A stretch of 26,798 nt of DNA from Duncaniella sp. (GTDB lineage: Bacteria; Bacteroidota; Bacteroidia; Bacteroidales; Muribaculaceae), in contig NZ_JAIDEN010000127.1 in NCBI RefSeq assembly GCF_029054785.1, positions 1-26,798 of the forward strand. Reading direction: 5' to 3'. Below are positions 14,799 through 21,681 of this stretch, in pieces. Positions within the stretch are counted from its first letter, which is position 1; each line of letters opens with the position of its first letter. Made by a program: the position numbers and the translations under genes. The notes under the pieces are model-generated. The model saw nothing but the letters and a program-made list of their open reading frames with translations, made no database searches and had not been told where the DNA came from.

Positions 14799-16631
14799 TC
14801 AGTCGTCGATGTGGCGGACTCCACCTTTGTCAGCCGATGTGACCATCGAGGCATAGGCCCGGAGGGCGAGGGAGACTTTGCGGTCACGGTCGCGGGCGGT
14901 GAAGGCCTTGGTTCCGTGGGCTTCTTCCTGTTTGCGGCGCGAGGCCAGTTCTTCGTCGGAAAGACGGACGTTGATGCTTCTGTCGGGGATGTTGATCTCG
15001 ATGATGTCACCGTCGCGCACAAGTCCGATGTTGCCTCCGTTGGCGGCTTCGGGGGAGATGTGGCCGATCGAGAGGCCGGATGTGCCTCCAGAGAAGCGTC
15101 CGTCGGTTATGAGCGCACACTCTTTGCCGAGGTGCTTGCTCTTGATATAGGATGTCGGATAGAGCATTTCCTGCATGCCCGGTCCGCCTTTGGGACCTTC
15201 GAAGGTGATGACGACCACGTTGCCGCTCTTGACCTTGTCGCGCAGGATGCCGTCAACGGCGGCTTCCTGGGAGGTAAACACCTTGGCGGGACCGCTGAAA
15301 CGGAAGATGCTCGGATCTACACCGGCTGTTTTCACCACGCAGCCGTCCTGGGCGATGTTGCCTTTTAGCACTGCGAGACCGCCGTCTTTCACATAGGCAT
15401 GGTCCATGTCGCGGATGCAGCCGTTGGCACGGTCGGTGTCAAGTTCGCTGTAATAGCACATCTGCTTGCCCAGCTCGGTGGTGCGTTTCATGCCGGGAGC
15501 GCTCTTCCAGAGTTCGTCAGCCAGGCCGTCGAAGTTTTTGCCTCCGACTGCATAGCGTTCCATGGCATCGGCGAGGGTCAGGCCGTCGACACGCTTCACC
15601 TGCGGGTCGATCAGTCCGGCATCAGCGAGGATTTTCATGATCGAAAGTATGCCTCCGGCACGGTTGACATCCTGGATATGATAGTTGGAGTTGGGGGCCA
15701 CCTTGCAGAGCACCGGAGTGCGGCGCGAGAGCGAGTCGATGTCGTCCATCGTGAAATCCGCACCGGCTTCGTGGGCCACGGCCAGCAGGTGGAGCACAGT
15801 GTTGGTCGATCCGCCCATTGCAATGTCGAGAGTCATGGCGTTGAGCATTGCCTGGCGGGTCGCAATGTTGCGCGGAAGCACACTGGTGTCGCCGTCGCGG
15901 TAGTAGGCATAAGTGTTGCGCACGATCATCTCTGCGGCTTTCTTGAAAAGTTGCAGGCGGTTGATGTGAGTGGCGACAACAGTGCCGTTGCCGGGGAGGG
16001 CGAGGCCTATGGCTTCGTTCAGTGAGTTCATTGAGTTGGCCGTGAACATGCCTGAGCAAGATCCGCATGTCGGACAGCCTTTGCGTTCAAGTTCGGTGAC
16101 AGCATCGTCGCTGACAGTGGTGTCGGCAGCGTCTATCATGATGTCGATAAGGTCTACGGCGCGTCCGTTGACTTCACCGGCTTCCATCGGGCCTCCGGAG
16201 ACGAAAATGGCTGGAATGTTGAGGCGCATGGCGGCCATGAGCATTCCGGGAGTTACTTTGTCGCAGTTTGAGATGCATACCATTGCGTCGGCCTTGTGGG
16301 CGTTGACCATGTATTCGATCGAGTCGGCGATCATGTCGCGCGAGGGAAGGGAATACAACATACCGTCATGCCCCATGGCGATTCCGTCGTCAATGGCTAT
16401 GGTGTTGAACTCGGCAGCGAAACAGCCGAGTTTCTCAATTTCCTGCTTGACGATCTGACCTACTTCATGGAGATGGGTGTGGCCAGGCACAAACTGAGTG
16501 AATGAATTGACAATTGCTATGATCGGCTTGCCGAACTGCTCTTCTTTCATGCCATTGGCGCGCCAGAGGGCGCGTGCGCCGGCCATTCGGCGTCCTTCTG
16601 TGCTTGTGGCGCTGTTTAATGGGAAACTCAT
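14799..16631 (-). CDS. ilvD: Dihydroxy-acid dehydratase
   Basis: A 610-residue Fe-S enzyme that dehydrates dihydroxy acids to 2-oxo acids, the third common step to valine and isoleucine. Cluster motifs seen are VCISNCDKVTPGM (Cys119, Cys123) and CPTCGSCSGMFTANSMN (Cys186, 189, 192). The first region reads NSFTQFVPGHTHL, as in E. coli IlvD, with no Cys where the plant/mycobacterial [2Fe-2S] enzymes have one. It therefore probably carries an oxygen-labile [4Fe-4S] cluster, fitting an anaerobe. It is the first gene of the ilv operon, about 22 nt after a predicted transcription start, leaving no room for a leader-peptide attenuator. The ATG at 16631 gives the normal N-terminus. Confidence 0.96.
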   Translation of the reverse strand: MSFPLNSATSTEGRRMAGARALWRANGMKEEQFGKPIIAIVNSFTQFVPGHTHLHEVGQIVKQEIEKLGCFAAEFNTIAIDDGIAMGHDGMLYSLPSRDMIADSIEYMVNAHKADAMVCISNCDKVTPGMLMAAMRLNIPAIFVSGGPMEAGEVNGRAVDLIDIMIDAADTTVSDDAVTELERKGCPTCGSCSGMFTANSMNSLNEAIGLALPGNGTVVATHINRLQLFKKAAEMIVRNTYAYYRDGDTSVLPRNIATRQAMLNAMTLDIAMGGSTNTVLHLLAVAHEAGADFTMDDIDSLSRRTPVLCKVAPNSNYHIQDVNRAGGILSIMKILADAGLIDPQVKRVDGLTLADAMERYAVGGKNFDGLADELWKSAPGMKRTTELGKQMCYYSELDTDRANGCIRDMDHAYVKDGGLAVLKGNIAQDGCVVKTAGVDPSIFRFSGPAKVFTSQEAAVDGILRDKVKSGNVVVITFEGPKGGPGMQEMLYPTSYIKSKHLGKECALITDGRFSGGTSGLSIGHISPEAANGGNIGLVRDGDIIEINIPDRSINVRLSDEELASRRKQEEAHGTKAFTARDRDRKVSLALRAYASMVTSADKGGVRHIDD

Positions 16632-16659
16632 GAACCTTTTAATTTATTAAATTAAGTCA

Positions 16660-16691
16660 CAAAAATACGATAATATGTTGTAAAACACAAA
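16660..16691 (-). promoter_or_regulatory. Predicted ilv operon promoter
   Basis: On the minus strand TTTG (16688-16691), 20 nt, then TATTTTTG (16660-16667) matches the Bacteroidales promoter exactly. Initiation near 16653 would leave a short leader before ilvD. I see nothing else between 16692 and the tRNA terminator at 16777. Confidence 0.7.
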
Positions 16692-16776
16692 ATTTATGTG
16701 CTTAATTTCCGTTTTAATTGGTTATTTGCTGACAAAATGCTAATCAGACACCCTCTGTCAGTGCCTGAATGTGTGT

Positions 16777-16814
16777 AAAAAAATAAGATCACTGACTTGT
16801 ATCAGTGATCTTAT
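16777..16814 (-). terminator. Terminator of the tRNA-Glu/rpsT unit
   Basis: A perfect 13-bp stem, ATAAGATCACTGA and TCAGTGATCTTAT, with a 6-nt loop is followed on the minus strand by T7 (16777-16783). It begins 9 nt after the CCA of the tRNA-Glu gene. Confidence 0.88.
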
Positions 16815-16822
16815 CTGAGATT

Positions 16823-16897
16823 TGGTAGCCCATAGGAGAATCGAACTCCTCTTTCAAGAATGAAAATCTTGCGTCCTAGCCGATAGACGAATGGGCC
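16823..16897 (-). tRNA. tRNA-Glu(TTC), CCA encoded
   Basis: The cloverleaf is complete. The acceptor GGCCCAT pairs with ATGGGCT, the anticodon stem CAAGA/TCTTG encloses loop TTTTCAT (anticodon TTC), and the T-arm carries GTTCGATTC. The mature body is 16826-16897, with CCA encoded at 16823-16825. Its sequence is identical over 72 nt to the copy at 17236-17307, and it is the last gene of the tRNA-rpsT-tRNA unit. Confidence 0.97.
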
Positions 16898-16948
16898 CTT
16901 TCTTAACCAAGATAGCTTGTCAGAAATTGCTGGTCAAGCTGCTGTCTC

Positions 16949-17203
16949 TTAGCCGAGCTTTGCGATGTGGTGAGCGAGCTTGCTCTTGAGGTTGGCGGCT
17001 TTGTTCTTAGAGATAGACTGCTTTGAAGCAAGACGGTCGAGCATAGCGCCTACTTTGCGGAATGCTGCTTCAGCTTCTGCTTTGTCAGTCAGTTTGCGAA
17101 GGCTGCGGACGGCGTTGCGGGCAGTCTTTGCGTAGTAACGGTTGCGAAGTCTACGGGATTCGGTCTGACGAATTCTCTTGATTGACGATTTATGATTTGC
17201 CAT
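16949..17203 (-). CDS. rpsT: 30S ribosomal protein S20
   Basis: An 84-residue, strongly basic protein that binds 16S rRNA early in small-subunit assembly. It begins MANHKSSIKRIRQTESRR, the S20 signature, continues with NRYYAKTARNAVRSLRK and ends SISKNKAANLKSKLAHHIAKL. Length is normal for S20 (about 84-88 residues). It lies between two identical tRNA-Glu genes, 32 and 51 nt away, in a single unit with one promoter upstream and one terminator downstream. Its mRNA should therefore be released by tRNA processing on both sides. It has an A/T-rich leader and no Shine-Dalgarno, as usual in this phylum. Confidence 0.97.
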   Translation of the reverse strand: MANHKSSIKRIRQTESRRLRNRYYAKTARNAVRSLRKLTDKAEAEAAFRKVGAMLDRLASKQSISKNKAANLKSKLAHHIAKLG

Positions 17204-17235
17204 CGGTTAATTTTATTGTTCCTGATTAAGTTTAG

Positions 17236-17307
17236 TAGCCCATAGGAGAATCGAACTCCTCTTTCAAGAATGAAAATCTTGCGTCCTAGCCGATAGACGA
17301 ATGGGCC
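17236..17307 (-). tRNA. tRNA-Glu(TTC), CCA not encoded
   Basis: This 72-nt body is identical to that at 16826-16897, with anticodon TTC and acceptor GGCCCAT/ATGGGCT. After the discriminator A the minus strand reads CTA, so the CCA end must be added by nucleotidyltransferase, unlike its twin. It is first in the unit, about 11 nt after the predicted transcription start. Confidence 0.96.
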
Positions 17308-17323
17308 TTCCCAAAAGCGATTG

Positions 17324-17355
17324 CAAAGTTAGACAGTTTTTTTATCACTTGCAAA
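17324..17355 (-). promoter_or_regulatory. Predicted promoter of tRNA-Glu/rpsT unit
   Basis: On the minus strand TTTG (17352-17355), 20 nt, then TAACTTTG (17324-17331) is a perfect Bacteroidales consensus, suited to a highly expressed stable-RNA unit. Confidence 0.75.
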
Positions 17356-17370
17356 TTTTTTAAGAAATTT

Positions 17371-17402
17371 TTAGGATTTACCTGCAAATTTCCCTAATTT
17401 TG
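17371..17402 (+). promoter_or_regulatory. Predicted recO promoter
   Basis: TTAG, 20 nt, then TAATTTTG (17395-17402) gives a good -7 and a partial -33 element. The leader then holds a hairpin at 17414-17435 (ACCCGAAA/TTTCGGGT, 8 bp, 6-nt loop) about 40 nt before the recO ATG, with no U-tract. Confidence 0.5.
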
Positions 17403-17474
17403 CCTTAAAAAGCACCCGAAATCGGACTTTCGGGTTGAATGATATGACATACCACCTATATAAATAAGGCAGCA

Positions 17475-18194
17475 ATGAACCTACATTTTATAGCGCTGAA
17501 GGCGACAAAACACAGCGACACGCAGTCGATCCTTGCGGCTTACAGCCGTGAGTTAGGGCGGGTGTCCTTCGCTTTGCCGGCGGGAGCCGGAAAGGCGGCG
17601 GTGCGCATGCGGGCGCTGACGATGCCTCTTTCGCTGGTCGAATGTGCGTCCGATCCCCGACCCGGACGTGAGATCCTGCCGATGCGTCAGGCTGTGCAGG
17701 CTGTCGCTCTGCCCGAACTTCATACGGATCCGTTCAAACAGATGGTTGCCATGTTTCTTTCCGAAGTCCTTGCCGCGGTTTTGCCCGGCGGCGGTCCGGA
17801 TCATGGGATGTATGATTTTCTTGAAACGTCGGTGAGGATTCTTGAAGCGGCTGACAGCCGGCAGACGGCCAACTTCCACATCTGTTTTCTCTACAATCTC
17901 GGACGGCGGCTCGGCATAGAGCCTGATGTCTCGACCTATGTTGAAGGGAGCATTCTCGACATGGCAGACGGCACATGGCGTCTGACGGCTCCTCTCCATC
18001 GTGACTATCTTCTGCCTGAGGCTTCCGCTCTGGCCTGGCGGCTGTCGCGCATGACTTTCGCCAATATGGACCGCTTTCGCTTCAACCGCAACGAACGCAA
18101 TGCTATTCTTGACGGGATTCTTGAATATTTTTCAATACACTATGTGTCGATGCGCCGTCTGCGCTCACTTGATATTCTACGCTCATTGCTTTGA
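17475..18194 (+). CDS. recO: DNA repair protein RecO
   Basis: A 239-residue recombination mediator that, with RecR, loads RecA on SSB-coated gaps. The N-terminal OB-fold (about residues 1-75) starts LHFIALKATKHSDTQSILAAYSRELGRVSF, where the basic SRELGR strand matches the family. The all-helical C-terminal domain includes FHICFLYNLGRRLGIEPD and ends FSIHYVSMRRLRSLDILRSLL, the typical Bacteroidota RecO tail. The Cys cluster of a zinc finger found in some RecO proteins is absent, as is usual in Bacteroidota. The N-terminus is short but complete. Its 3' end overlaps a minus-strand small reading frame by 92 nt. Divergent from the tRNA/rpsT unit. Confidence 0.93.
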   Translation: MNLHFIALKATKHSDTQSILAAYSRELGRVSFALPAGAGKAAVRMRALTMPLSLVECASDPRPGREILPMRQAVQAVALPELHTDPFKQMVAMFLSEVLAAVLPGGGPDHGMYDFLETSVRILEAADSRQTANFHICFLYNLGRRLGIEPDVSTYVEGSILDMADGTWRLTAPLHRDYLLPEASALAWRLSRMTFANMDRFRFNRNERNAILDGILEYFSIHYVSMRRLRSLDILRSLL

Positions 18195-18333
18195 GCCGCC
18201 ACTCGGCCAGCGCTCGCCGGTGGGCGCGGTAGGTCAGATAGCGGTTGAGCAGCATCCCTGTCGCTGAAACCACAACAACAATTATCATAATTCCTATCCA
18301 TAGGATGAACGAGCGGTCGTCAATCGGAGCCAT
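18103..18333 (-). CDS. Possible small single-pass membrane protein
   Basis: A 76-residue frame beginning MAPIDDRSF, then a strong hydrophobic helix (about residues 9-28, ILWIGIMIIVVVVSATGML), then an Arg-rich segment RYLTYRAHRRALAEWRLK. This is the layout of an anchored protein with a positive cytoplasmic flank. The last 30 residues are antisense to the recO 3' end, so that part is constrained by recO, and the tail may not be functional. It follows the HTH gene on the same strand by 128 nt, and no ribosome-binding site is evident. It resembles no family I know. It could be spurious, but the helix lies outside the recO overlap, which favours a real gene. Confidence 0.45.
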   Translation of the reverse strand: MAPIDDRSFILWIGIMIIVVVVSATGMLLNRYLTYRAHRRALAEWRLKAMSVEYQVSADGASTHSVLKNIQESRQE

Positions 18334-18461
18334 AGTCGGTTGGGCGTGTTTTGGTGAGTGTTGCAGAGTTGATCTTTTATTCTCTTACAACACCAGGCTC
18401 CCCCGGATGTTTTCCGGAGACTGCTATTTTAACAGTCTGTCAGCTGTCGCCTCTCTGCGGT

Positions 18462-19055
18462 TCAGTCATCGATTGAGGTGATGCTGATAATTTTGTCGAT
18501 TCCCTTGCTGCGCGCGGCCACGTAGGTTCCGGCTTTATGGCCGTTGTGTAGAACGGTCGATGCATAGAACGATTTGCCGACGCTGAAAAACGGTGAGACC
18601 AGGATGTCGCCTGCCTGGAGCTTGATGTTGGTCGAGCTTATTACTTTGAACATGTCGGTTCCGATCTTCTCGATGGTGCAGCTCTTGACGCGTCCCCATT
18701 CGAGTCTGACCTGCTCGCCGGTGAGCATGGCCGAGGCTGTGTCCGGTGTCAGAAAGTCGGAGTCGTCATCCATTGGCGCGGTCTCATCAGGGGTATCCTG
18801 AAGTTGACAGAACTTGGCCCAGTCGCTGAACCCGTTGAACCGGGCCAGAACGGAGAGTACTGTCGTTGACGGAGAGTGGGGGTAGGTGACGTAGCCCCAG
18901 AGCCTTTTCAGTGTTGACTGGCTTATTTTCTCGCCGGTCTTTTTCTCGATTCGTATGATAAGTTTGTCGAAGTCTCCGGGCGTATGGCAGCCATGGCCGA
19001 GCTGTGTCTCGGTCAGAGCGCGGAGGCGGTTTATCAGTAGGTCTTTCTTGTCCAT
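18462..19055 (-). CDS. Putative HTH-type regulatory protein, Bacteroidota-specific
   Basis: A 197-residue protein. I start it at 19055 (MDKKDLLINRLRALTE) because the in-frame Met at 19079 lies within the predicted promoter. The N-terminal half has the motif KISQSTLKRLWGYV (about residues 50-65) followed by PSTTVLSVLARFNGFSDWAKFC. This pair is common in Bacteroidota N-terminal DNA-binding-like domains, where a helix-turn-helix role is assumed. After an acidic linker (DDDSDFLTPD) the C-terminal half is beta-rich (VRLEWGRVKSCTIEKIG and on to ISITS), of no family I recognise; it might bind a ligand or a partner. No signal peptide or membrane helix. It is divergent from the zinc-ribbon operon across about 160 nt, so it may regulate it; this is inference from position. 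Confidence 0.6.
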   Translation of the reverse strand: MDKKDLLINRLRALTETQLGHGCHTPGDFDKLIIRIEKKTGEKISQSTLKRLWGYVTYPHSPSTTVLSVLARFNGFSDWAKFCQLQDTPDETAPMDDDSDFLTPDTASAMLTGEQVRLEWGRVKSCTIEKIGTDMFKVISSTNIKLQAGDILVSPFFSVGKSFYASTVLHNGHKAGTYVAARSKGIDKIISITSIDD

Positions 19056-19076
19056 AAATTTTGTGGCACAAAAATA

Positions 19077-19084
19077 CAAAATTA
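19077..19084 (-). promoter_or_regulatory. -7 element for the HTH gene
   Basis: On the minus strand TAATTTTG fits TAnnTTTG, 21 nt before the chosen ATG. I see no clear TTTG -33 box at the proper distance, so this is tentative. Confidence 0.3.
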
Positions 19085-19125
19085 ATACACGTCAGCTATT
19101 GCACGGGATATTAACCTTGTCTTTG

Positions 19126-19182
19126 TGAACCAACTTGAACCAAAATGGATGGCAGAAGATCGCCCCCGCGGGCTTATCTTTG
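19126..19182 (+). promoter_or_regulatory. Promoter and operator-like repeats of the zinc-ribbon operon
   Basis: TATCTTTG at 19175-19182 fits the -7 consensus about 36 nt before the first ATG, but a TTTG -33 box is lacking, as in activator-dependent promoters. Two TGAACCAA direct repeats (19126-19133 and 19136-19143) are exactly 10 bp apart just upstream. A dyad GCCCCCGCGGGC (19162-19173) abuts the -7 box. These could be sites for the divergent HTH protein or another factor. Confidence 0.4.
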
Positions 19183-19217
19183 CATCGCCTGAATAATTCT
19201 AAACCAAACATAATTCA

Positions 19218-19655
19218 ATGGAAACTCAATCTACAAAGATATGTCCTTATTGCGGAGAGACTATTATGGCACAAGCTGTAAAATGTCGATGTTGTAAAAA
19301 AATGCTCGACGGAAGTGGGCAGGTACACTCGGACTTAAACGAAGAAATCAAGACTGACGTCGAATTGGACTCTGAATCGAATGATGCAGCTTTAAATGCA
19401 TCTGCAGACGGAAATGAAGAACTGTCCAAAGAGGAAGAGAAAGCAGTGGATCGAGCTGCGAAGCGAACGGCTTTTGTTTTTTTGATTTTGTTTCTGTCGT
19501 TCTTTTGGGGTGTTTTTGCTATGTACGGTTGGCAATGGCTTGAACATGGCTCCAAAGGTGCCGGTGGAAAAGCGATTGTATGGTTTGGCTGGGCGTTATT
19601 TCTAAGTATAAGGTTAAAAGGTTTGATTAAAGAAACTTTTAATGCCGAGAATTAA
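19218..19655 (+). CDS. Zinc-ribbon membrane protein (ZR1)
   Basis: A 145-residue protein and first gene of the plus-strand cluster. The N-terminal zinc ribbon has Cys9-x2-Cys12 (CPYCGE) and Cys23-x2-Cys26 (CRCC), with an extra Cys25. An acidic, Asn/Ser-rich linker (about residues 33-75) leads to two hydrophobic segments, about 85-107 (AFVFLILFLSFFWGVFAMY) and about 119-135. The ribbon should be cytoplasmic. The ribbon sequence is clearly related to, but more divergent than, the ribbons at 19957 and 22183. Such double-Cys ribbons commonly bind protein partners or nucleic acid; the role here is unknown. It is 23 nt before the TM2 gene. Confidence 0.75.
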   Translation: METQSTKICPYCGETIMAQAVKCRCCKKMLDGSGQVHSDLNEEIKTDVELDSESNDAALNASADGNEELSKEEEKAVDRAAKRTAFVFLILFLSFFWGVFAMYGWQWLEHGSKGAGGKAIVWFGWALFLSIRLKGLIKETFNAEN

Positions 19656-19678
19656 AAATCATATAAAAATCAATCATT

Positions 19679-19885
19679 ATGAAAAGTAAGACAACTGCTG
19701 GTGTTTTAGGGATTCTCCTTGGTGCTTTTGGCGCAAATTATTTTTATCTTGGCAAACCGGGAAAAGGTATTGCCTGTGTGCTGACATGCTGGAGTGGAGT
19801 CCCAGGTTTAATTGGGCTTGTAAAAGGAATTCAATATCTTACTATGGATGAAACCACGTTCCAGTCGAAATACGGCTCGAATTGA
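19679..19885 (+). CDS. TM2 domain-containing small membrane protein
   Basis: A 68-residue protein that is essentially one TM2 domain. It starts MKSKTTAGVLGILLGAFGAN, then the diagnostic YFYLGKPGKGIACVL turn between two helices (about residues 8-24 and 31-50), and ends in a short polar tail DETTFQSKYGSN. TM2 proteins are small two-helix membrane proteins, often co-encoded with zinc-ribbon proteins; their function is generally unknown. The usual FG-H-FYLG motif has Asn in the His position (GANYFYLG). The stop falls at the first arm of a hairpin (19885-19936) that precedes the next gene. Confidence 0.85.
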   Translation: MKSKTTAGVLGILLGAFGANYFYLGKPGKGIACVLTCWSGVPGLIGLVKGIQYLTMDETTFQSKYGSN

Positions 19886-19936
19886 AATTGACGGGTCGCG
19901 TTGCAGCATAACCCTGTGATGCGACCCATCAAATTT
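19885..19936 (+). other. Hairpin upstream of second zinc-ribbon gene
   Basis: AAATTGACGGGTCGC (19885-19899) pairs with GCGACCCATCAAATTT (19921-19936) over about 13-15 bp with a bulge and a mismatch, around a 21-nt loop. Only a short T-run is at its foot, so it may be a weak terminator, a processing site or a translation-control element. A different sequence of the same shape precedes the third zinc-ribbon gene. Confidence 0.5.
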
Positions 19937-20060
19937 ATCAAAAAAGTAATTGCAAAATGGAAGATCAGAATCATAAGACGTGCCCTTTCTGTGGCGAGAC
20001 AATACTGGCGAGTGCCAAAAAGTGTCGTTATTGCCAGAGCTGGCTTGACGGGCGCGAGGA
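19937..20060 (+). repeat. Duplicated leader plus zinc-ribbon module, copy 1
   Basis: This segment runs from the A-rich leader ATCAAAAAAGTAATTGC through the first 35 codons. It matches 22162-22286 with one length difference in the A-run and eight substitutions in 104 coding bases by my count. The last 41 bases are identical. Homology stops abruptly after the codons for DGREE. Confidence 0.85.
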
Positions 20061-20520
20061 ACCCTCAGGGATAGTTCCGGTGTCGTCTAAGCAGCCTGTC
20101 GCTGAGTTGGTTCAGGCAGAAACGGTCGTTCCGCAAGTTCAGAATGTGCCGCCGCAAGTGATTATTGTCAAACAGGGAGAAGAGGGAATGAGCAAAGAAG
20201 AGGCCTCTAAATTTTATGAGAAGAAAAAAGAGCAGGATGAGTCAATGGAATGGCTTTATACTGAATCTTTGATCATATCGGCGCTTTTTGTGGCTTGCAC
20301 TTCTTATCCGTGGTGGTTTGGCCTGATAATATTTATTATTATGTGTGCATTGTGCAGCCTGCGGTTTCTAAGAATTCTGTTCTGCATTTTTGCTATTCTG
20401 ATATGGACCGGGATTGGAGCCGGAATTGGAGCTCTTTGGAATTCTGAGGTACTTGGTGGATGTTTGGCCGGGATTGCCGGCGTTTGTGCTCATTGGGGTG
20501 CTATCAGAAAGCAAGTCTAA
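19957..20520 (+). CDS. Zinc-ribbon membrane protein (ZR2)
   Basis: A 187-residue protein. Residues 1-35 are a zinc ribbon with Cys9, 12, 23, 26 (CPFCGE, CRYC), encoded by DNA nearly identical to that of the 22183 gene. A Val/Gln-rich linker (about 36-75, with VVPQVQNVPPQVIIVKQG) and a charged segment KEEASKFYEKKKEQDE, possibly a short coiled coil, follow. Next come three or four hydrophobic segments from about residue 105 to 180 (for example WWFGLIIFIIMCALCSL and ILFCIFAILIWTGIGAGIGAL). The predicted topology has the ribbon in the cytoplasm. No enzymatic motif is visible. It is separated from the lipoprotein gene downstream by 76 nt. It may act as a scaffold or sensor, but this is inferred only from architecture. 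Confidence 0.78.
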   Translation: MEDQNHKTCPFCGETILASAKKCRYCQSWLDGREEPSGIVPVSSKQPVAELVQAETVVPQVQNVPPQVIIVKQGEEGMSKEEASKFYEKKKEQDESMEWLYTESLIISALFVACTSYPWWFGLIIFIIMCALCSLRFLRILFCIFAILIWTGIGAGIGALWNSEVLGGCLAGIAGVCAHWGAIRKQV

Positions 20521-20596
20521 TAAGAGTGTAATGATGACCGGGGAATGCCTTTGGGAATAGAAGTCGAGAATGCGCCCTGGATTTATGTGTAGTAAT

Positions 20597-21037
20597 ATGA
20601 GAATAAGAAGATTTTTATTACCGGCAGTGGCAATGTTTCTTGGATTGATCACTTCATCCGGACTTTCGTCTTGCACGTCTGAGGATCTGTCAGATAGTGA
20701 AGTGATACAGCGGTTTGTGGAGTATGCCGAAAAGGAGGGCCGGAACAAGGGGATTTCCGTTATGGGAGATTCTGATGACTCTCTGACTTTGGCTAAAATA
20801 ACAAACAGCGCCAAAGTGGACAATCAGATTGTGGTGCTTGGTTATAATGAATCGGCAATGGAAACATTCAGGAAAGCACTGCTTGAAGAATTTTTTGATA
20901 GCAAGGATAATTCGCTTATGACGGCATTGATCAACAAAGAAAAGTCGCTTGAGATTATTCTGAGCGGAAAGGTTTTGTCTGTGTCCGTTGTGTTCACTCC
21001 TGAAGAACTTGCTGAATATAAAAGATATAAACGATGA
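20597..21037 (+). CDS. Small lipoprotein, family not recognised (LpA)
   Basis: A 146-residue protein. I chose the start at 20597 (MRIRRFLLPAVAMFLGLI) since it gives a clean signal with basic n-region; an upstream Met at 20570 adds nine residues. The lipobox is GLSSC (Cys26), followed by an acidic TSEDLSDSE stretch. The mature part is helical, with many Lys/Glu (VIQRFVEYAEKEG, METFRKALLEEFFD), a strand-like VDNQIVVLGYNES and a C-terminal VSVVFTPEELAEYKRYKR. I recognise no family. It overlaps the next gene by 4 nt (ATGA), so the two are probably translated together and work in the same place, the periplasmic face of a membrane. Confidence 0.7.
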   Translation: MRIRRFLLPAVAMFLGLITSSGLSSCTSEDLSDSEVIQRFVEYAEKEGRNKGISVMGDSDDSLTLAKITNSAKVDNQIVVLGYNESAMETFRKALLEEFFDSKDNSLMTALINKEKSLEIILSGKVLSVSVVFTPEELAEYKRYKR

Positions 21038-21597
21038 AGATCATACAAAAATATTTGGTCGGAGCTATGACTGTCCTGGTTTGCTCAGCGGTTTTTTCGT
21101 CATGCTCTATGACCGAGTGGCATTATGACGATGTTTTGTCAGGGATTGAGGATACCTGTGATGGCCTTGATTATGTACTTGACGAAACTTACACGGATAT
21201 AATCAATGATTATGCCGATAATATTTCAAAGCGAGAAAAAGGCGCGGAAGCCGAATTTTCTGATTTTATGTCGGAGCTGACCATTACCTATCCGTACAAT
21301 TATTTTGTAAGTGGTATGGTTTCGGGCCTGTTTGGAGTTATAGGTGATATTTTCATAGAGGCAAATGATGAGACTATCCGTTCGAAGTCAAAATCGGAAT
21401 TGCTTGACAAAATAGTGGATGGCCTTGATATTGAAACTATGCTGGTCTATATATCTCTTGTTCAAAAAGAGGGTTCTGTGGTTTACTGCTATGAGACATC
21501 CGGTTTTGATGACAAGGAGATTGAACTGACCACAAAAAATCTGCAGTCGATACTTTCAAATGTGGACTACAATGTGCTTGCCGGTTCCTCTGAATAA
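21034..21597 (+). CDS. Lipoprotein, family not recognised (LpB)
   Basis: A 187-residue protein with a signal MKIIQKYLVGAMTVLVCSA and lipobox VFSSC (Cys24). The mature region is acidic and mostly helical (DDVLSGIEDTCDGLDYVLDETY; a charged segment SKREKGAEAEFSDF). It has a hydrophobic Gly/Phe stretch NYFVSGMVSGLFGVIGDIF near residues 90-108 that might be amphipathic. The C-terminus contains IETMLVYISLVQKEGSVVYCYE and ends in a polar SSE. No known domain is evident. It is translationally coupled to the preceding lipoprotein. A similar overall plan (lipobox, helical acidic N-part, TTDI/YTDII-type segment) appears in the 23933 lipoprotein, but identity is too weak to claim homology by eye. Confidence 0.72.
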   Translation: MKIIQKYLVGAMTVLVCSAVFSSCSMTEWHYDDVLSGIEDTCDGLDYVLDETYTDIINDYADNISKREKGAEAEFSDFMSELTITYPYNYFVSGMVSGLFGVIGDIFIEANDETIRSKSKSELLDKIVDGLDIETMLVYISLVQKEGSVVYCYETSGFDDKEIELTTKNLQSILSNVDYNVLAGSSE

Positions 21598-21681
21598 TAC
21601 TCTGGAGGGAGCCACGTTTGGTGTGTGAAATTATTCAATGGATTCAAATATCTTAGTATTAACCAATTAATTACATTTAAA

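Noticed and set aside
14720..15022. 101-residue N-terminal extension of ilvB
   Set aside because: The extension is Ser/Pro/Arg low-complexity and lies largely antisense-free frame over ilvD's end; IlvB homologues start at MSERITGAEA-like sequence.
14811..15368. A 185-residue plus-strand reading frame within ilvD
   Set aside because: It is antisense to a highly conserved enzyme; its Gly/Asp/Val-rich composition is what the opposite frame of a GC-rich gene gives, with no recognisable motif.
16632..16660. Leader-peptide attenuator or T-box for the ilv operon
   Set aside because: The predicted start leaves only about 22 nt before ilvD, too little for a leader peptide or a riboswitch.
18362..18461. 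Terminator for the HTH gene (dyads near 18396-18437)
   Set aside because: CCGGA/TCCGG and GACTG/CAGTC stems exist, but no clear T-tract follows in the needed direction; support is too weak to list.
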